Source: Amycolatopsis suaedae (GTDB lineage Bacteria > Actinomycetota > Actinomycetes > Mycobacteriales > Pseudonocardiaceae). Taken from it: DNA of 64,000 bases. The stretch's first letter is position 1; the number at the start of each line of letters is the position of its first letter. A program made the position numbers and the translations under genes. This document shows, in pieces, positions 54,162 through 63,146 of this stretch. The notes under the pieces were generated by a model. The model made no database searches. It had not been told where the DNA came from and saw only the letters and a program-made list of their open reading frames with translations. The stretch covers positions 62,001-126,000 of the forward strand of contig NZ_SFCC01000007.1 of the NCBI RefSeq assembly GCF_004214935.1, written 5' to 3'.

Positions 54162-55646
54162 GTGCCGCTCGCACCGTTCGCCCGGGGGCCGGTGCTCACC
54201 GTGGCCGGGCTCATCGCCGCCCTGCTGCTGGCCACCAGCGGCCGGTACGGCTACTTCGGCGACGAGCTGTACTTCCTGGCCGCGGGCCGGCATCTGGACT
54301 GGGGGTATGCCGACCAGCCGCCGCTGCTGCCGCTGCTGGCCCTGCTGATGGACACGATCGCGCCGGGGTCGGTCGTGGTGCTGCGGCTGCCCGCGATCCT
54401 CGCCACGGCCGCCGCGGTGGTGCTGACGGCGCTGATCGCCAGGGAGTTCGGCGGCGGGCGGCGGGCCCAGCTGCTCGCCGCCGGAGCGGTGGCCGTCAGC
54501 AGCGGTTTCCTCGGCACCGGCCACTACCTCGCGACGTCCACAATGGACCCGTTCCTGTGGACACTGCTGCTGTGGCTGCTGGTCCGCTGGGTGCGTACCC
54601 GGGCCGACGGGCTACTGCTGTGGGCGGGGCTGGTCACCGGTGTCGCGCTGAACGTCAAACTCCTCGCCGGAGGATTCTGGGTGGTCGCCGGGATCTGCCT
54701 GCTCGCCGTCGGCCCGAAGGACCTGCTGCGGCGCCCGGCACTGTGGGGCGGCGCGGCGATCGCGGCCGTGCTGGTCGCGCCCACGCTGGTGTGGCAGACG
54801 GTGAACGGCTGGCCCCAGCTGGAGATGAGCGCCGCCATCGCCAGCGAGGTCAGTGGCGCCTGGGGCGGGCGGGCGCTGTTCGTACCCGCGGTCCTCGTCG
54901 CGGGTGCCGGGCTGATCGTCGGGGCGGTACTGCTGTGTTACGGCCTGTGGCAGCTGCTGCGCTCGCCTGCCCTGCGGCCGTGGCGGTTCCTCGGCTGGAC
55001 GACGGTCGGCCTGCTGCTGGTGTTCATCGCGGTGAGCGGGCGTTACTACTACCTGGCAGGCATGTTCGGGGTGTGCTGGGCGGCGGCCGCGGTCCGGATC
55101 GAGGCCGGGCAGCCGAAGCGCTGGTGGCGCTGGGTGGCGACCTGGCCGGTGTACGCGCTGAGCCTGGTGATCACCGTGCCGGTCACCCTGCCCGTCCTGC
55201 CGGAGTCGTGGATCGGCAGGGAGATCCCGCAGCCCGCGTTCGCCGGCGGTGAGATCGGGTGGCCGGAGCTCACCGACTCGATCGCGGCGCAGTACCACCG
55301 GCTGCCGCCGGAGCAGCGGGCCCGCACCGCCGTGGTCACCGGGATGTACTGGATGGCGAGCGCGGTCGAGCACTACGGCCCCGAGCGCGGGGTACCGGCG
55401 GCCTACAGCGGCAGCCGCGGGTTCTGGACGCTGCACACGCCACCGGAGACCGCCGACACGGTGCTCTACGCCGGCGACGACCCGGCGGCGCTGCACGGCT
55501 CGTTCCGGCAGGTACGGCAGGTCGGCGTCGTCGAGACCGGGCACACCGGGACGCTGATCCCGTCCGGCACGCCGATCCTGCTCGCCACCGGCCGGACGGC
55601 GCCGTGGTCGGTGCTGTGGCCACGGTTCCGGAACATGGAATGGTGA
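54162..55646 (+). CDS. GT39/ArnT-like membrane glycosyltransferase
   Basis: This protein of about 494 residues has around ten hydrophobic helices. The first loop has the family's YGYFGDELYFLAAGRHLDWGYADQPPLLPLLA, with the acidic pair (DE) expected for the metal/lipid-sugar site, and GTGHYLATSTMDPFLW follows. Members transfer a sugar from a polyprenyl carrier. GTG 54162 follows GGGAG by five bases; other GTG codons at 54150 and 54156 are possible. It directly follows the ABC permease and may be cotranscribed. Confidence 0.85.
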   Translation: MPLAPFARGPVLTVAGLIAALLLATSGRYGYFGDELYFLAAGRHLDWGYADQPPLLPLLALLMDTIAPGSVVVLRLPAILATAAAVVLTALIAREFGGGRRAQLLAAGAVAVSSGFLGTGHYLATSTMDPFLWTLLLWLLVRWVRTRADGLLLWAGLVTGVALNVKLLAGGFWVVAGICLLAVGPKDLLRRPALWGGAAIAAVLVAPTLVWQTVNGWPQLEMSAAIASEVSGAWGGRALFVPAVLVAGAGLIVGAVLLCYGLWQLLRSPALRPWRFLGWTTVGLLLVFIAVSGRYYYLAGMFGVCWAAAAVRIEAGQPKRWWRWVATWPVYALSLVITVPVTLPVLPESWIGREIPQPAFAGGEIGWPELTDSIAAQYHRLPPEQRARTAVVTGMYWMASAVEHYGPERGVPAAYSGSRGFWTLHTPPETADTVLYAGDDPAALHGSFRQVRQVGVVETGHTGTLIPSGTPILLATGRTAPWSVLWPRFRNMEW

Positions 55647-56923
55647 CCGGGCGGGATAATGCGGCGGTGAACCGGTCCGGGAAGGCGCCCTCGTGGGTCC
55701 ACCAGAACCACGCCTCGGCGGGGTGGGGAACCTGGCCGGACCGGATCGAGGTCGCCGCGCCGTACGTGCTGCTCACCCTCGCCACCGTGTTCGCCTCCCT
55801 CGACGGCGAGCCGGCGAGCACCTACTGGCTGGCGGCCCTCGCCGCGGCCTGGGTGGCGCTGACCGACACCCTGGGCCGGGCGCGGTGGCCGGGCGGCAGG
55901 CTGCTGCCGCTGGTGTCGTTCGGCGGGATCCTGGTCATCGCCTCGGTGCTGATGACCCACGACATCCTGTTCCTGGTGTTCATGATCATCGGGTTCTTCC
56001 ACGCCCTGCGGCTGGAACCCCGCTGGCTCCGCCTCGCCGGCCTGGTGATCACGGCGTTCCTGCTGCACGGCCTGGCCAACGGCGGCCTGCCGAAGGCGCT
56101 GACCACCATGCCGCACGTGTTCCTGACCGTGGTGCTGGTGCAGTCGCTGACGATCTGGGGCGGCTCGGTCATGGCGGACAAGATCGCCGACCAGAACAAC
56201 GCACGCAAGCAGGCGCTGGCCGAGCTGAACGCCGCCATGGCGGAGAACGCGGGCCTGCACCGCCAGCTGCTGGTGCAGGCCCGCGAGGCCGGTGTGCTCG
56301 ACGAGCGGCAGCGGCTGAGCCGGGAGATCCACGACACGCTCGCCCAGGGGTTCGCCGGCATCATCACCCAGCTGCAGGCCGCCGACCAGGCCGACCCGGC
56401 CGTGTGGCGGCGGCACGTCGACGCGGCGCTGGCACTGGCCAGGGAGAACCTGACCGAGGCCCGCCGGTCGGTGCACGCGCTGGCCCCGGAGGCACTGGAC
56501 GCCGCGCAGCTGCCGGACGCGCTGCGTGGCGTGGCCCGCCGCTGGTCCGACCGCACGGGCGTGCCCATCGAGTTCACCACCACCGGCAACAGCAGGCCGG
56601 TGCACCCGGAGATCGAGGCGACCCTGCTACGGATCACCCAGGAGGCACTGTCCAATGTGGCGAAACACGCCGGCGCCGGACGCGTCGGCCTCACACTGTC
56701 CTACATGGAGGAACAGGTGACCCTGGACGTCCGCGACGACGGCAGCGGCTTCGACACCAGCATGCTGCCACCCGACGGCGGGATGGGCGGGGGCTTCGGC
56801 ATCGCGGGGATGCGGCACCGGGCGCAGCGCCTGGCCGGGACGCTGACCGTCGAGGCCGAGCCCGGCGGCGGAACGGCCGTCAGCGTCAACCTGCCGGCCA
56901 TCCCCGTCGGGAGCGCGTTGTGA
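55640..56923 (+). CDS. Sensor histidine kinase (NarL/DesK type)
   Basis: This protein of about 427 residues has four to five N-terminal hydrophobic helices (about 35-170), a coiled-coil linker (NARKQALAELNAAMAENAGLHRQLL), a HisKA_3 domain with phospho-acceptor His231 in SREIHDTLAQGFAG, and an ATPase domain (TQEALSNVAKHAGA, VRDDGSGFD, GFGIAGMRHRAQRL). The signal sensed is unknown. It overlaps the glycosyltransferase stop by seven bases and is coupled to the regulator by GTGA. Confidence 0.9.
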   Translation: MVTGRDNAAVNRSGKAPSWVHQNHASAGWGTWPDRIEVAAPYVLLTLATVFASLDGEPASTYWLAALAAAWVALTDTLGRARWPGGRLLPLVSFGGILVIASVLMTHDILFLVFMIIGFFHALRLEPRWLRLAGLVITAFLLHGLANGGLPKALTTMPHVFLTVVLVQSLTIWGGSVMADKIADQNNARKQALAELNAAMAENAGLHRQLLVQAREAGVLDERQRLSREIHDTLAQGFAGIITQLQAADQADPAVWRRHVDAALALARENLTEARRSVHALAPEALDAAQLPDALRGVARRWSDRTGVPIEFTTTGNSRPVHPEIEATLLRITQEALSNVAKHAGAGRVGLTLSYMEEQVTLDVRDDGSGFDTSMLPPDGGMGGGFGIAGMRHRAQRLAGTLTVEAEPGGGTAVSVNLPAIPVGSAL

Positions 56924-57546
56924 TCACCGTGATCATCGCCGACGACCACCCGGTCGTGCGGGACGGCCTGCGCGGCATGCTGGCCGCGGAGGGCGGGTTC
57001 GACGTGCTCGGCGAGGCCGCCGACGGCGCGGAGGCCGTCGCGCTGGCACAGCGGCTGCGGCCCGACGTCGTGCTGATGGACCTGCGCATGCCCGGCACCG
57101 ACGGGGTGCACGCCATCACCGAGCTGGCCCGGCTGGGCAACGCGGCCCGGGTACTGGTGCTGACCACCTACGACACCGACTCCGACGTGATGCCGGCGAT
57201 CGAGGCGGGCGCGACCGGCTACCTGCTCAAGGACACCCCGCGCGACGAGCTGTTCCGCGCGGTGCGGGCGGCCGCACGGGGCGAGTCGGTGCTCTCCCCC
57301 GCCGTCGCCAGCCGGATCATGGGCCAGCTGCGCGCTCCGGCGCAGGAACCGCTGTCCCAGCGGGAGATCGAGGTGCTCGGCCTGATCGCCAGGGGCTGCA
57401 CGAACAAGGAGGCCGCGGCGCAGCTGTTCATCAGCGAGGCCACGGTGAAGACCCATCTGCTGCACGCGTACGCGAAGCTGGGTGTGCGGGACCGGGCCGC
57501 CGCGGTGGCGGTGGCGTTCGAGCGCGGCCTGCTGGGACGCCGCTAG
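56920..57546 (+). CDS. NarL/LuxR-type response regulator
   Basis: This 208-residue response regulator has a receiver domain with acidic pocket D8/D9 and phospho-acceptor D54 ([10 protein letters not shown]), the switch T in VLTTYD and K in YLLKD. The C-terminal LuxR helix-turn-helix is [51 protein letters not shown] 56920 overlaps the kinase stop. The target may be the preceding ABC-glycosyltransferase genes. Confidence 0.95.
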   Translation: MITVIIADDHPVVRDGLRGMLAAEGGFDVLGEAADGAEAVALAQRLRPDVVLMDLRMPGTDGVHAITELARLGNAARVLVLTTYDTDSDVMPAIEAGATGYLLKDTPRDELFRAVRAAARGESVLSPAVASRIMGQLRAPAQEPLSQREIEVLGLIARGCTNKEAAAQLFISEATVKTHLLHAYAKLGVRDRAAAVAVAFERGLLGRR

Positions 57547-58730
57547 GGGGACCAGTTCGTGGCCGCGGCCCACCGTTCGGCACGCTCGAAAGCGGCGTTG
57601 ACCCAGGGCTGCTTGGCCTCGGTGTAGTCCAGCACCGAGCCGTCGGCCTGGTGCTCGTGCGCCAGCGAGCGTTTGACCTCGGCGTAGGCGTCGCGCTCGG
57701 CGGGCTGGTCGCGCAGCCAGTCGCGGAACAGCAGCGCCAGCCGCCAGGCCGGGGTCTGCCGGGACCGGACGTGCAGGTTGACCGGGCGGGCCGGGTCGGC
57801 GCCGAAGTGGAACCGCTTGAGCCACGGCTCCGCCGAGCCGTCCTGCGGGTCGTCCCACCACTCGCCCTCGGCACGGACGTAACCGGCGTCGGACAGCGCG
57901 TCGGAGATCGCGTCGGCGTCGTCCAGGGTGGGCACGAGGATCTGCAGGTCGAGGCAGTCCTTGGCGGGCAGTCCGGGGACGGAGGTGGAGCCGATGTGGT
58001 CCAGCCGCAGCGCCCGGTCGCCGGTGACCGGCCGCAGCCGGGCCAGTGCGCGCTCGGCCTGGCGGGGCCAGTCCGGGTTGGGCTCGGCGATGACCGGCGA
58101 CAGCGGTGCGCGTGCCTTGCGCAGCCGGACGTTCGCCTCGAACCGCACCAGCCGGTCGGCCCACAGGCTGTCCACCTCGGCCAGCACCACGTCGCGGGCG
58201 CCGCTGTTGTCCAGCCAGACGTCGGCGACCGCGCGCCGCTGCTCGACGCCGGCCTGGGCGGCGATGCGGGTGCGGGCGTCGGCCTCGCTCATGCCGCGGG
58301 AGGAGACGACCCGGCGTACCCGCGTCTCCGGGTCGGCGTCGACGACCACCACCAGGTGGTACATCGGGGCCAGGCCGTTCTCCACCAGCAGCGGGACGTC
58401 GTGGACCACGATCGCGTCCGGGGCGGCCTGGGCCATCAGCTCGGCGGTACGGGCGCCGACCCGCGGGTGGATGATGCCGTTGAGCCGCGTGCGGGACTCG
58501 TCGTCGGCGAACGCCTTCGCCGCCAGCGCGGGCCGGTCCAGCGTGCCGTCGGCGGCCAGCACGTCCTGTCCGAAGGCGGCGACGACCTCGGCCAGCCCCT
58601 CCGTGCCGGGGCCGACGACCTCCCTGGCCAGCAGGTCGGCGTCGATCACCACCGCGCCGTGCTCGGCGAGGCGGGCGGACACTGTCGACTTACCGGCTCC
58701 GATGCCCCCGGTCAGGCCCACGCGCAACAT
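57543..58730 (-). CDS. coaE: Dephospho-CoA kinase with GrpB/UPF0157 domain
   Basis: This 395-residue protein performs the last step of coenzyme A synthesis. The N-terminal CoaE domain has the P-loop [14 protein letters not shown] and [23 protein letters not shown] and DVPLLVEN. Residues about 210-380 form a GrpB-type nucleotidyltransferase-fold domain ([36 protein letters not shown]). Mycobacterial CoaE has the same two-domain layout. ATG 58730 (MLRVGLTGG) is preferred over 58739. It lies downstream of rpsA on the same strand. Confidence 0.93.
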   Translation of the reverse strand: MLRVGLTGGIGAGKSTVSARLAEHGAVVIDADLLAREVVGPGTEGLAEVVAAFGQDVLAADGTLDRPALAAKAFADDESRTRLNGIIHPRVGARTAELMAQAAPDAIVVHDVPLLVENGLAPMYHLVVVVDADPETRVRRVVSSRGMSEADARTRIAAQAGVEQRRAVADVWLDNSGARDVVLAEVDSLWADRLVRFEANVRLRKARAPLSPVIAEPNPDWPRQAERALARLRPVTGDRALRLDHIGSTSVPGLPAKDCLDLQILVPTLDDADAISDALSDAGYVRAEGEWWDDPQDGSAEPWLKRFHFGADPARPVNLHVRSRQTPAWRLALLFRDWLRDQPAERDAYAEVKRSLAHEHQADGSVLDYTEAKQPWVNAAFERAERWAAATNWSP

Positions 58731-58874
58731 GATCCGCATTCAATCAGCAGGGCCACGGGGAGTTGGACACGGCGTCGTTACCCAACTGGTCGAGTGACAC
58801 GCCGAGCGCCTACCGCGTTCATCCGCACGCATTGCGTACGGTGCCGGTGCGGTGATCGCCCACACGGAGGAACG

Positions 58875-59084
58875 ATGGCAGCCAAGCACGTCGGGAGGCA
58901 CCGGCTCGGGACCCCGGGCCTGGTGCACTGCGTCCTGTATCGCCCAGTGGCCCAGGCCCTGGAGGAATACCGGCGTAACTGGCTGACCGCGCTGCTCGTC
59001 CCCGCCAAGCACAGCCTCGCCGGCCTCCGCCGCCGCGCCATGGCCGCGGCCATGGAACGCGCCTGGGCGCCCGCGACCACCTGA
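58875..59084 (+). CDS. Small basic protein of unknown function
   Basis: This 69-residue frame starts at ATG 58875, four bases after a strong GGAGG. The peptide MAAKHVGRHRLGTPGLVHCV... is rich in Arg, Ala and His and has no clear membrane segment. No family is recognised. The good ribosome binding site and position between genes argue that it may be real. It precedes element C. Confidence 0.45.
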   Translation: MAAKHVGRHRLGTPGLVHCVLYRPVAQALEEYRRNWLTALLVPAKHSLAGLRRRAMAAAMERAWAPATT

Positions 59085-59118
59085 CCCTCGCCCCGGCGCG
59101 CGGGCTGACGTCCTGTTC

Positions 59119-59563
59119 AAAGCACGTGAAGGCCACCTTCACCACGTGAGACGTAAGGGTCCCGGCAAAGTCCGGGGTGCGGCTGGGCGAGGTGGGTGGT
59201 TCCGAGCGCAGAGTTCGCGGGCCGGAATGCAGAACTCGCGGCCGCGAGCGCAGAACTCACGATGTGGACGCCGGTTGCGGATCGCGAGACGTGGCCCGGC
59301 CCAGGCTCGTGAAGGCCACCTTCATTACGTGTGACGTGGTGATGGTGGCCTTCACGTGCTTTGGTGCTTGCTGGGGTTGTCTCGTTCGTGGTGGCTGGTG
59401 GGGTGGTTGTGGTGTTCGAGGCTGGTGGGGCCGGTGTGCCCGGGTGAGGGCGGATGTGGTGGCGTCTGATGCCGTGAAGGGGGCCCTCACGGCAACCGCC
59501 CACGACTCCCGACTTCGCCGGGCCCTGACGTCAGACGTAGTGAAGGTGGCCTTCACGTGCTTT
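59119..59563. repeat. 445-bp palindromic-end element, copy C
   Basis: This is a near-identical copy of element A lying 56 kb away, again between convergent genes. Ends AAAGCAC-GTGAAGG and CCTTCAC-GTGCTTT extend the terminal inverted repeat. It has the same internal hairpin (59309-59355), GCAGAACTCGCG units (about 59215-59262) and GTGAAGGGGGCCCTCAC palindrome. It has no transposase frame. Confidence 0.85.
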
Positions 59564-59584
59564 GGTGCCAGGTCCCGCGAACAT

Positions 59585-59625
59585 GAACGAGCCCCGGTCC
59601 CCTCGCGGGGAGCCAGGGCTCGTTC
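59585..59625 (-). terminator. Hairpin terminator of rpsA
   Basis: GAACGAGCCC (59585-59594) and GGGCTCGTTC (59616-59625) pair around an inner GC-rich loop. It lies 13 bases after the rpsA stop, with no T-run, as is usual in actinobacteria. Confidence 0.75.
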
Positions 59626-59637
59626 GCGTTCTAGCGC

Positions 59638-61134
59638 TTACGCACCGCCGGAGAGCTTCTCCCGCAGCGCGGCGAGCTGCTCGTCGCTGGCGAGGGTGCC
59701 GCCACCCTGCTGGCCGGCGTCGGCCGAGCCCGACGAGGTGTAGCTCTGGTCGCCGCCGGTCTCGCCGGTGGCGGCCTGCGCGGCAGCCTCGGCGTCGGCC
59801 TCGGCGGCCTTCGCCACCTGCTTCATGTGGGCCTCGTAGCGCTGGTGGGCCTCGGCGTACTGCCGCTCCCACTCCTCACGCTGCTTGTCGAAGCCCTCCT
59901 GCCACTGGTCGGTGTCCGGGTCGAAGCCCTCGGGGTAGATGTAGTTGCCCTGCTCGTCGTACTCGGCGGCCATGCCGTACTGGGTCGGGTCGAACTCCGT
60001 GTCCGGGGTGACGCCCTCGTTGGCCTGCTTGAGCGACAGCGAGATCCGGCGACGCTCCAGGTCGATGTCGATGACCTTGATCATCACGTCGCTGCCGACC
60101 TGCACGACCTGCTCCGGGATCTCGACGTGGCGCTCGGCCAGCTCCGAGATGTGCACCAGGCCCTCGATGCCCTCCTCGACGCGGACGAACGCGCCGAACG
60201 GGACCAGCTTGGTGACCTTGCCCGGCACGATCTGACCGATCGCGTGGGTGCGGGCGAACTGACGCCACGGGTCTTCCTGGGTGGCCTTGAGCGAGAGGGA
60301 CACGCGCTCGCGGTCCATCTCGACGCTCAGCACCTCGACGGTGACCTCCTGGCCGACCTCGACGACCTCGCTCGGGTGGTCGATGTGCTTCCAGGACAGC
60401 TCCGAGACGTGCACCAGGCCGTCGACGCCGCCGAGGTCGACGAACGCGCCGAAGTTGACGATCGACGAGACGACGCCCTTGCGGACCTGGCCCTTGGCCA
60501 GAGCGTTGAGGAACTCGGTGCGGACCTCGGACTGGGTCTGCTCCAGGTAGGCGCGGCGGGACAGGACCACGTTGTTGCGGTTCTTGTCCAGCTCGATGAT
60601 CTTGGCCTCGAGCTCGCGGCCGACGTAGGGCTGGAGGTCGCGCACGCGGCGCATCTCCACGAGCGAGGCGGGGAGGAAGCCGCGCAGGCCGATGTCGAGG
60701 ATCAGGCCGCCCTTGACGACCTCGATGACGGTGCCCTTGACGGGCTCGTCCTTCTCCTTGAGCTCCTCGATCGTGCCCCAGGCGCGCTCGTACTGGGCGC
60801 GCTTCTTGGACAGGATCAGCCGGCCTTCCTTGTCCTCCTTCTGCAGGACAAGGGCTTCGACCTCGTCGCCGACGGAGACAACCTCGGCCGGGTCGACATC
60901 GTGCTTGATGGACAGTTCACGCGAGGGGATGACGCCCTCGGTCTTGTACCCGATGTCGAGCAGCACCTCGTCGCGATCGACCTTGACGATGGTGCCTTCG
61001 ACGATGTCGCCATCGTTGAAGTACTTGATCGTCTTGTCGATGGCGGCGAGGAAGTCTTCCTCCGACCCGATGTCGTTGATGGCGACCTGCTGCGGGCTGG
61101 TCGCGGTCGGGGCGGTGGCGGTGTCGATGGTCAT
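59638..61134 (-). CDS. rpsA: 30S ribosomal protein S1
   Basis: This 498-residue protein has four S1 RNA-binding domains (for example GDIVEGTIVKVDRDEVLLDIGYKTEG, KGVVSSIVNFGAFVDLGGVDGLVHVSELSW, PGKVTKLVPFGAFVRVEEGIEGLVHISEL). The C-terminal region after about residue 365 is charged and low in complexity (DEQGNYIYPEGFDPDTDQWQEGFDKQREEWERQYAEAH), as in actinobacterial S1 proteins. It recruits mRNAs to the ribosome. The leader is about 195 bases, from a promoter near 61335. Confidence 0.97.
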   Translation of the reverse strand: MTIDTATAPTATSPQQVAINDIGSEEDFLAAIDKTIKYFNDGDIVEGTIVKVDRDEVLLDIGYKTEGVIPSRELSIKHDVDPAEVVSVGDEVEALVLQKEDKEGRLILSKKRAQYERAWGTIEELKEKDEPVKGTVIEVVKGGLILDIGLRGFLPASLVEMRRVRDLQPYVGRELEAKIIELDKNRNNVVLSRRAYLEQTQSEVRTEFLNALAKGQVRKGVVSSIVNFGAFVDLGGVDGLVHVSELSWKHIDHPSEVVEVGQEVTVEVLSVEMDRERVSLSLKATQEDPWRQFARTHAIGQIVPGKVTKLVPFGAFVRVEEGIEGLVHISELAERHVEIPEQVVQVGSDVMIKVIDIDLERRRISLSLKQANEGVTPDTEFDPTQYGMAAEYDEQGNYIYPEGFDPDTDQWQEGFDKQREEWERQYAEAHQRYEAHMKQVAKAAEADAEAAAQAATGETGGDQSYTSSGSADAGQQGGGTLASDEQLAALREKLSGGA

Positions 61135-61449
61135 TAGGCGGGTTGCTCCGGTAACGGCTGGGTGTTAGTGGGTGTGCGGTTGACGTTCACGCCGCGGGAA
61201 ACCGGCAACGACAAAGACCGCAACGAACGTTCCCAGAAGAAACGGCCACGAGCATCACCGCCGACGGTGCGCGACCCTGGTTCCCGGCACACTCGGCCGG
61301 GTGGAAGGTAGCGCGAACCCACTGCGCTAGAGGTATCGTACGCGGCCGCCCTCACACGACACAAACAGGGTGCCCTTGGCGATCAACCGCGCCCTACGGA
61401 CCAGTATCCACCCGGTCCGTCCTGCTCGCCAGCACCTCCGGGAGGCCCC
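61135..61449. other. rpsA leader and divergent intergenic region
   Basis: This 315-bp region has no convincing gene. It contains the rpsA promoter and a leader with a CGCCG-ACGG-TGCG type short inverted repeat near 61255. Further toward the plus-strand methyltransferase, GGGAGGCC precedes its GTG start. Confidence 0.6.
61335..61364 (-). promoter_or_regulatory. Candidate rpsA promoter
   Basis: On the minus strand, TTGTGT (61364-61359) and TACGAT (61340-61335) are spaced by 18 bases. Both fit an actinobacterial housekeeping promoter. Confidence 0.45.
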
Positions 61450-62292
61450 GTGTCCGAACCGACGACCGACCGCCACGAGCGCGCCGAGCAGCGGCTGGGC
61501 ACCGCGGGCGTGGCCTACCGGCAGGTCACCGCGGTCGAGGCGGAACGGGCCAGCCGGTCGTGGTGGGACGCCGACGCCGACGACTACGTCGGCGAGCACG
61601 GCGAGTTCCTCGGCGAGGCCGACTTCGTCTGGTGCCCGGAGGGTCTGCGGGAGGCCGACGCCGGGCTGCTCGGCCCGGTCGACGGTGCGACGGTGGTCGA
61701 GGTGGGCTGCGGCTCGGCGCCCTGCTCACGCTGGCTGGCCGCGCAGGGCGCCCGCCCGGTCGGGATCGACCTGTCCGCGGGCATGCTGGCCCACGCCCGC
61801 GCCGCGGCGGAGCGCACCGGCGTCGCCGTCCCGCTGCTGCAGGCCAGCGCCGACCGGCTGCCGCTGGCCTGCGGCACGGCCGACATCGCCTGCTCGGCGT
61901 TCGGCGCGATCCCGTTCGTCGCCGACGCCGGCGCCGTGTTCGCCGAGGTGCACCGCGTCCTGCGGCCGGGCGGGCGCTGGGTGTTCGCCGTCAACCATCC
62001 GCTGCGCTGGATCTTCCCCGACGATCCGGGCCCGCAGGGACTGACCGCCACCCAGCCGTACTTCGACCGCACCCCCTACGTCGAGGTCGACGGCGACGGT
62101 GCCGCCACCTACGTCGAGTACCACCGTACACTCGGCGACTACGTGCGGGCGCTGGCCGCCACCGGGTTCACGCTGACCGACCTGGTCGAGCCGGAATGGC
62201 CGGAGGGCCACACCAGGGTGTGGGGCCAGTGGAGTCCGCTGCGTGGCCGGCTGTTCCCCGGCACCGCCATCTTCGTCTGCAGGCGATCGTGA
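61450..62292 (+). CDS. Class I SAM-dependent methyltransferase
   Basis: This 280-residue methyltransferase has motif I VVEVGCGSAPCSRWLAAQGARPVGIDLSAGML, motif II-like ACSAFGAIPFVADAGAVFAEVHRVLRPGGRWVFAV and the UbiE/Met11-like FDRTPYVEVDGDGAATYVEYHRTLGDY. The N-terminus includes RASRSWWDADADDYVGEHGEFLGEADFVWCPEGL, which is typical of a common actinobacterial family next to rpsA. The substrate is unknown. It is coupled to the first GNAT gene by GTGA. Confidence 0.88.
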   Translation: MSEPTTDRHERAEQRLGTAGVAYRQVTAVEAERASRSWWDADADDYVGEHGEFLGEADFVWCPEGLREADAGLLGPVDGATVVEVGCGSAPCSRWLAAQGARPVGIDLSAGMLAHARAAAERTGVAVPLLQASADRLPLACGTADIACSAFGAIPFVADAGAVFAEVHRVLRPGGRWVFAVNHPLRWIFPDDPGPQGLTATQPYFDRTPYVEVDGDGAATYVEYHRTLGDYVRALAATGFTLTDLVEPEWPEGHTRVWGQWSPLRGRLFPGTAIFVCRRS

Positions 62293-63146
62293 CCGTCGAC
62301 CCGCTGCTGCCGCCGCCGGCCGACCCACCGGAGGGCGAACGCGTCCACGCGCGCACCGCCGACGGCAGGCAGGTGACCGGCGTGCTCTACCGCGCGGTGC
62401 ACGAGCCGGACTCCTGGGGCAGCCTGTGGTCGGGGCTGGAGACCTGGGAGCTCACCCCGCTGCTGGAGCACGCCGACGCCGGCGGCATGGCCGCGTTGCT
62501 GGCCGTCGTGCGCTCCCGCGTCGACCGCGCCACGCTGGGCCCGGAGTGGTCCTGCACGGTCTGCTGGCCCAGCCGCGACACGGCGGCGACACGTGCCCTG
62601 CTCGACGCCGGTTTCGCCGCGCTGGACGCGCTGGCCGTCCGCACCGCGCCGCCCGAACCGGCCCGGCCACCGCAGGATGGGCTGACCATCCGGCTCGCCG
62701 GGCAGGCCGACGCCGTCGAGGTCCTGCGGTTGTGGCTGGAGGAACTGCGCTACTCCGAACCGGTGGGGCTGAACCGGGTGCGCTCGCTGGAGACGATGGT
62801 CCGCCTGCTGGAACCGGAAGTGCGGCGCAGCATCGACTTCGACCGCAACTGGCTGGCCGAGGCCGACGGGATCCCGGTCGGCCTGGCCCGCTGCGGCTGG
62901 CTGCTGCGGGGCAAGCCCGGCAGGCTGCCGCCGGGCCGGTGGGGACTGATCAACACCCTGTCGGTCACCCGGGACGCCCGTGGCGGTGGGGTGGGCGCGG
63001 CGCTGGTGAACCTGGCGCACCGCGAACTGCTCCAGCCCGGCGTGGCGGGCACCTTCCTGCACTACAGCCCGCTCAACCCGCTGTCGTCGGTGTTCTGGCA
63101 CCGGCAGGGTTACCGTCCACTGTGGACGACCTGGGTGCTGCGATGA
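62289..63146 (+). CDS. GNAT-family protein, first of a tandem pair
   Basis: This 285-residue protein has a poorly conserved N-terminal half (CTVCWPSRDTAATRALLDAGFAALDALAV) that itself looks like a degenerate GNAT lobe, and a C-terminal GNAT domain (INTLSVTRDARGGGVGAALVNLAHRELL...HYSPLNPLSSVFWHRQGYRPLWTTW). GTG 62289 overlaps the methyltransferase stop; its stop overlaps the next paralogue as ATGA. Confidence 0.85.
   Translation: MTVDPLLPPPADPPEGERVHARTADGRQVTGVLYRAVHEPDSWGSLWSGLETWELTPLLEHADAGGMAALLAVVRSRVDRATLGPEWSCTVCWPSRDTAATRALLDAGFAALDALAVRTAPPEPARPPQDGLTIRLAGQADAVEVLRLWLEELRYSEPVGLNRVRSLETMVRLLEPEVRRSIDFDRNWLAEADGIPVGLARCGWLLRGKPGRLPPGRWGLINTLSVTRDARGGGVGAALVNLAHRELLQPGVAGTFLHYSPLNPLSSVFWHRQGYRPLWTTWVLR

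Noticed and set aside
61560..62288. Long N-terminal extension of the first GNAT frame through the methyltransferase
   Set aside because: This part is an Arg-rich out-of-frame reading of the methyltransferase; GTG 62289 overlapping the TGA is the natural start.
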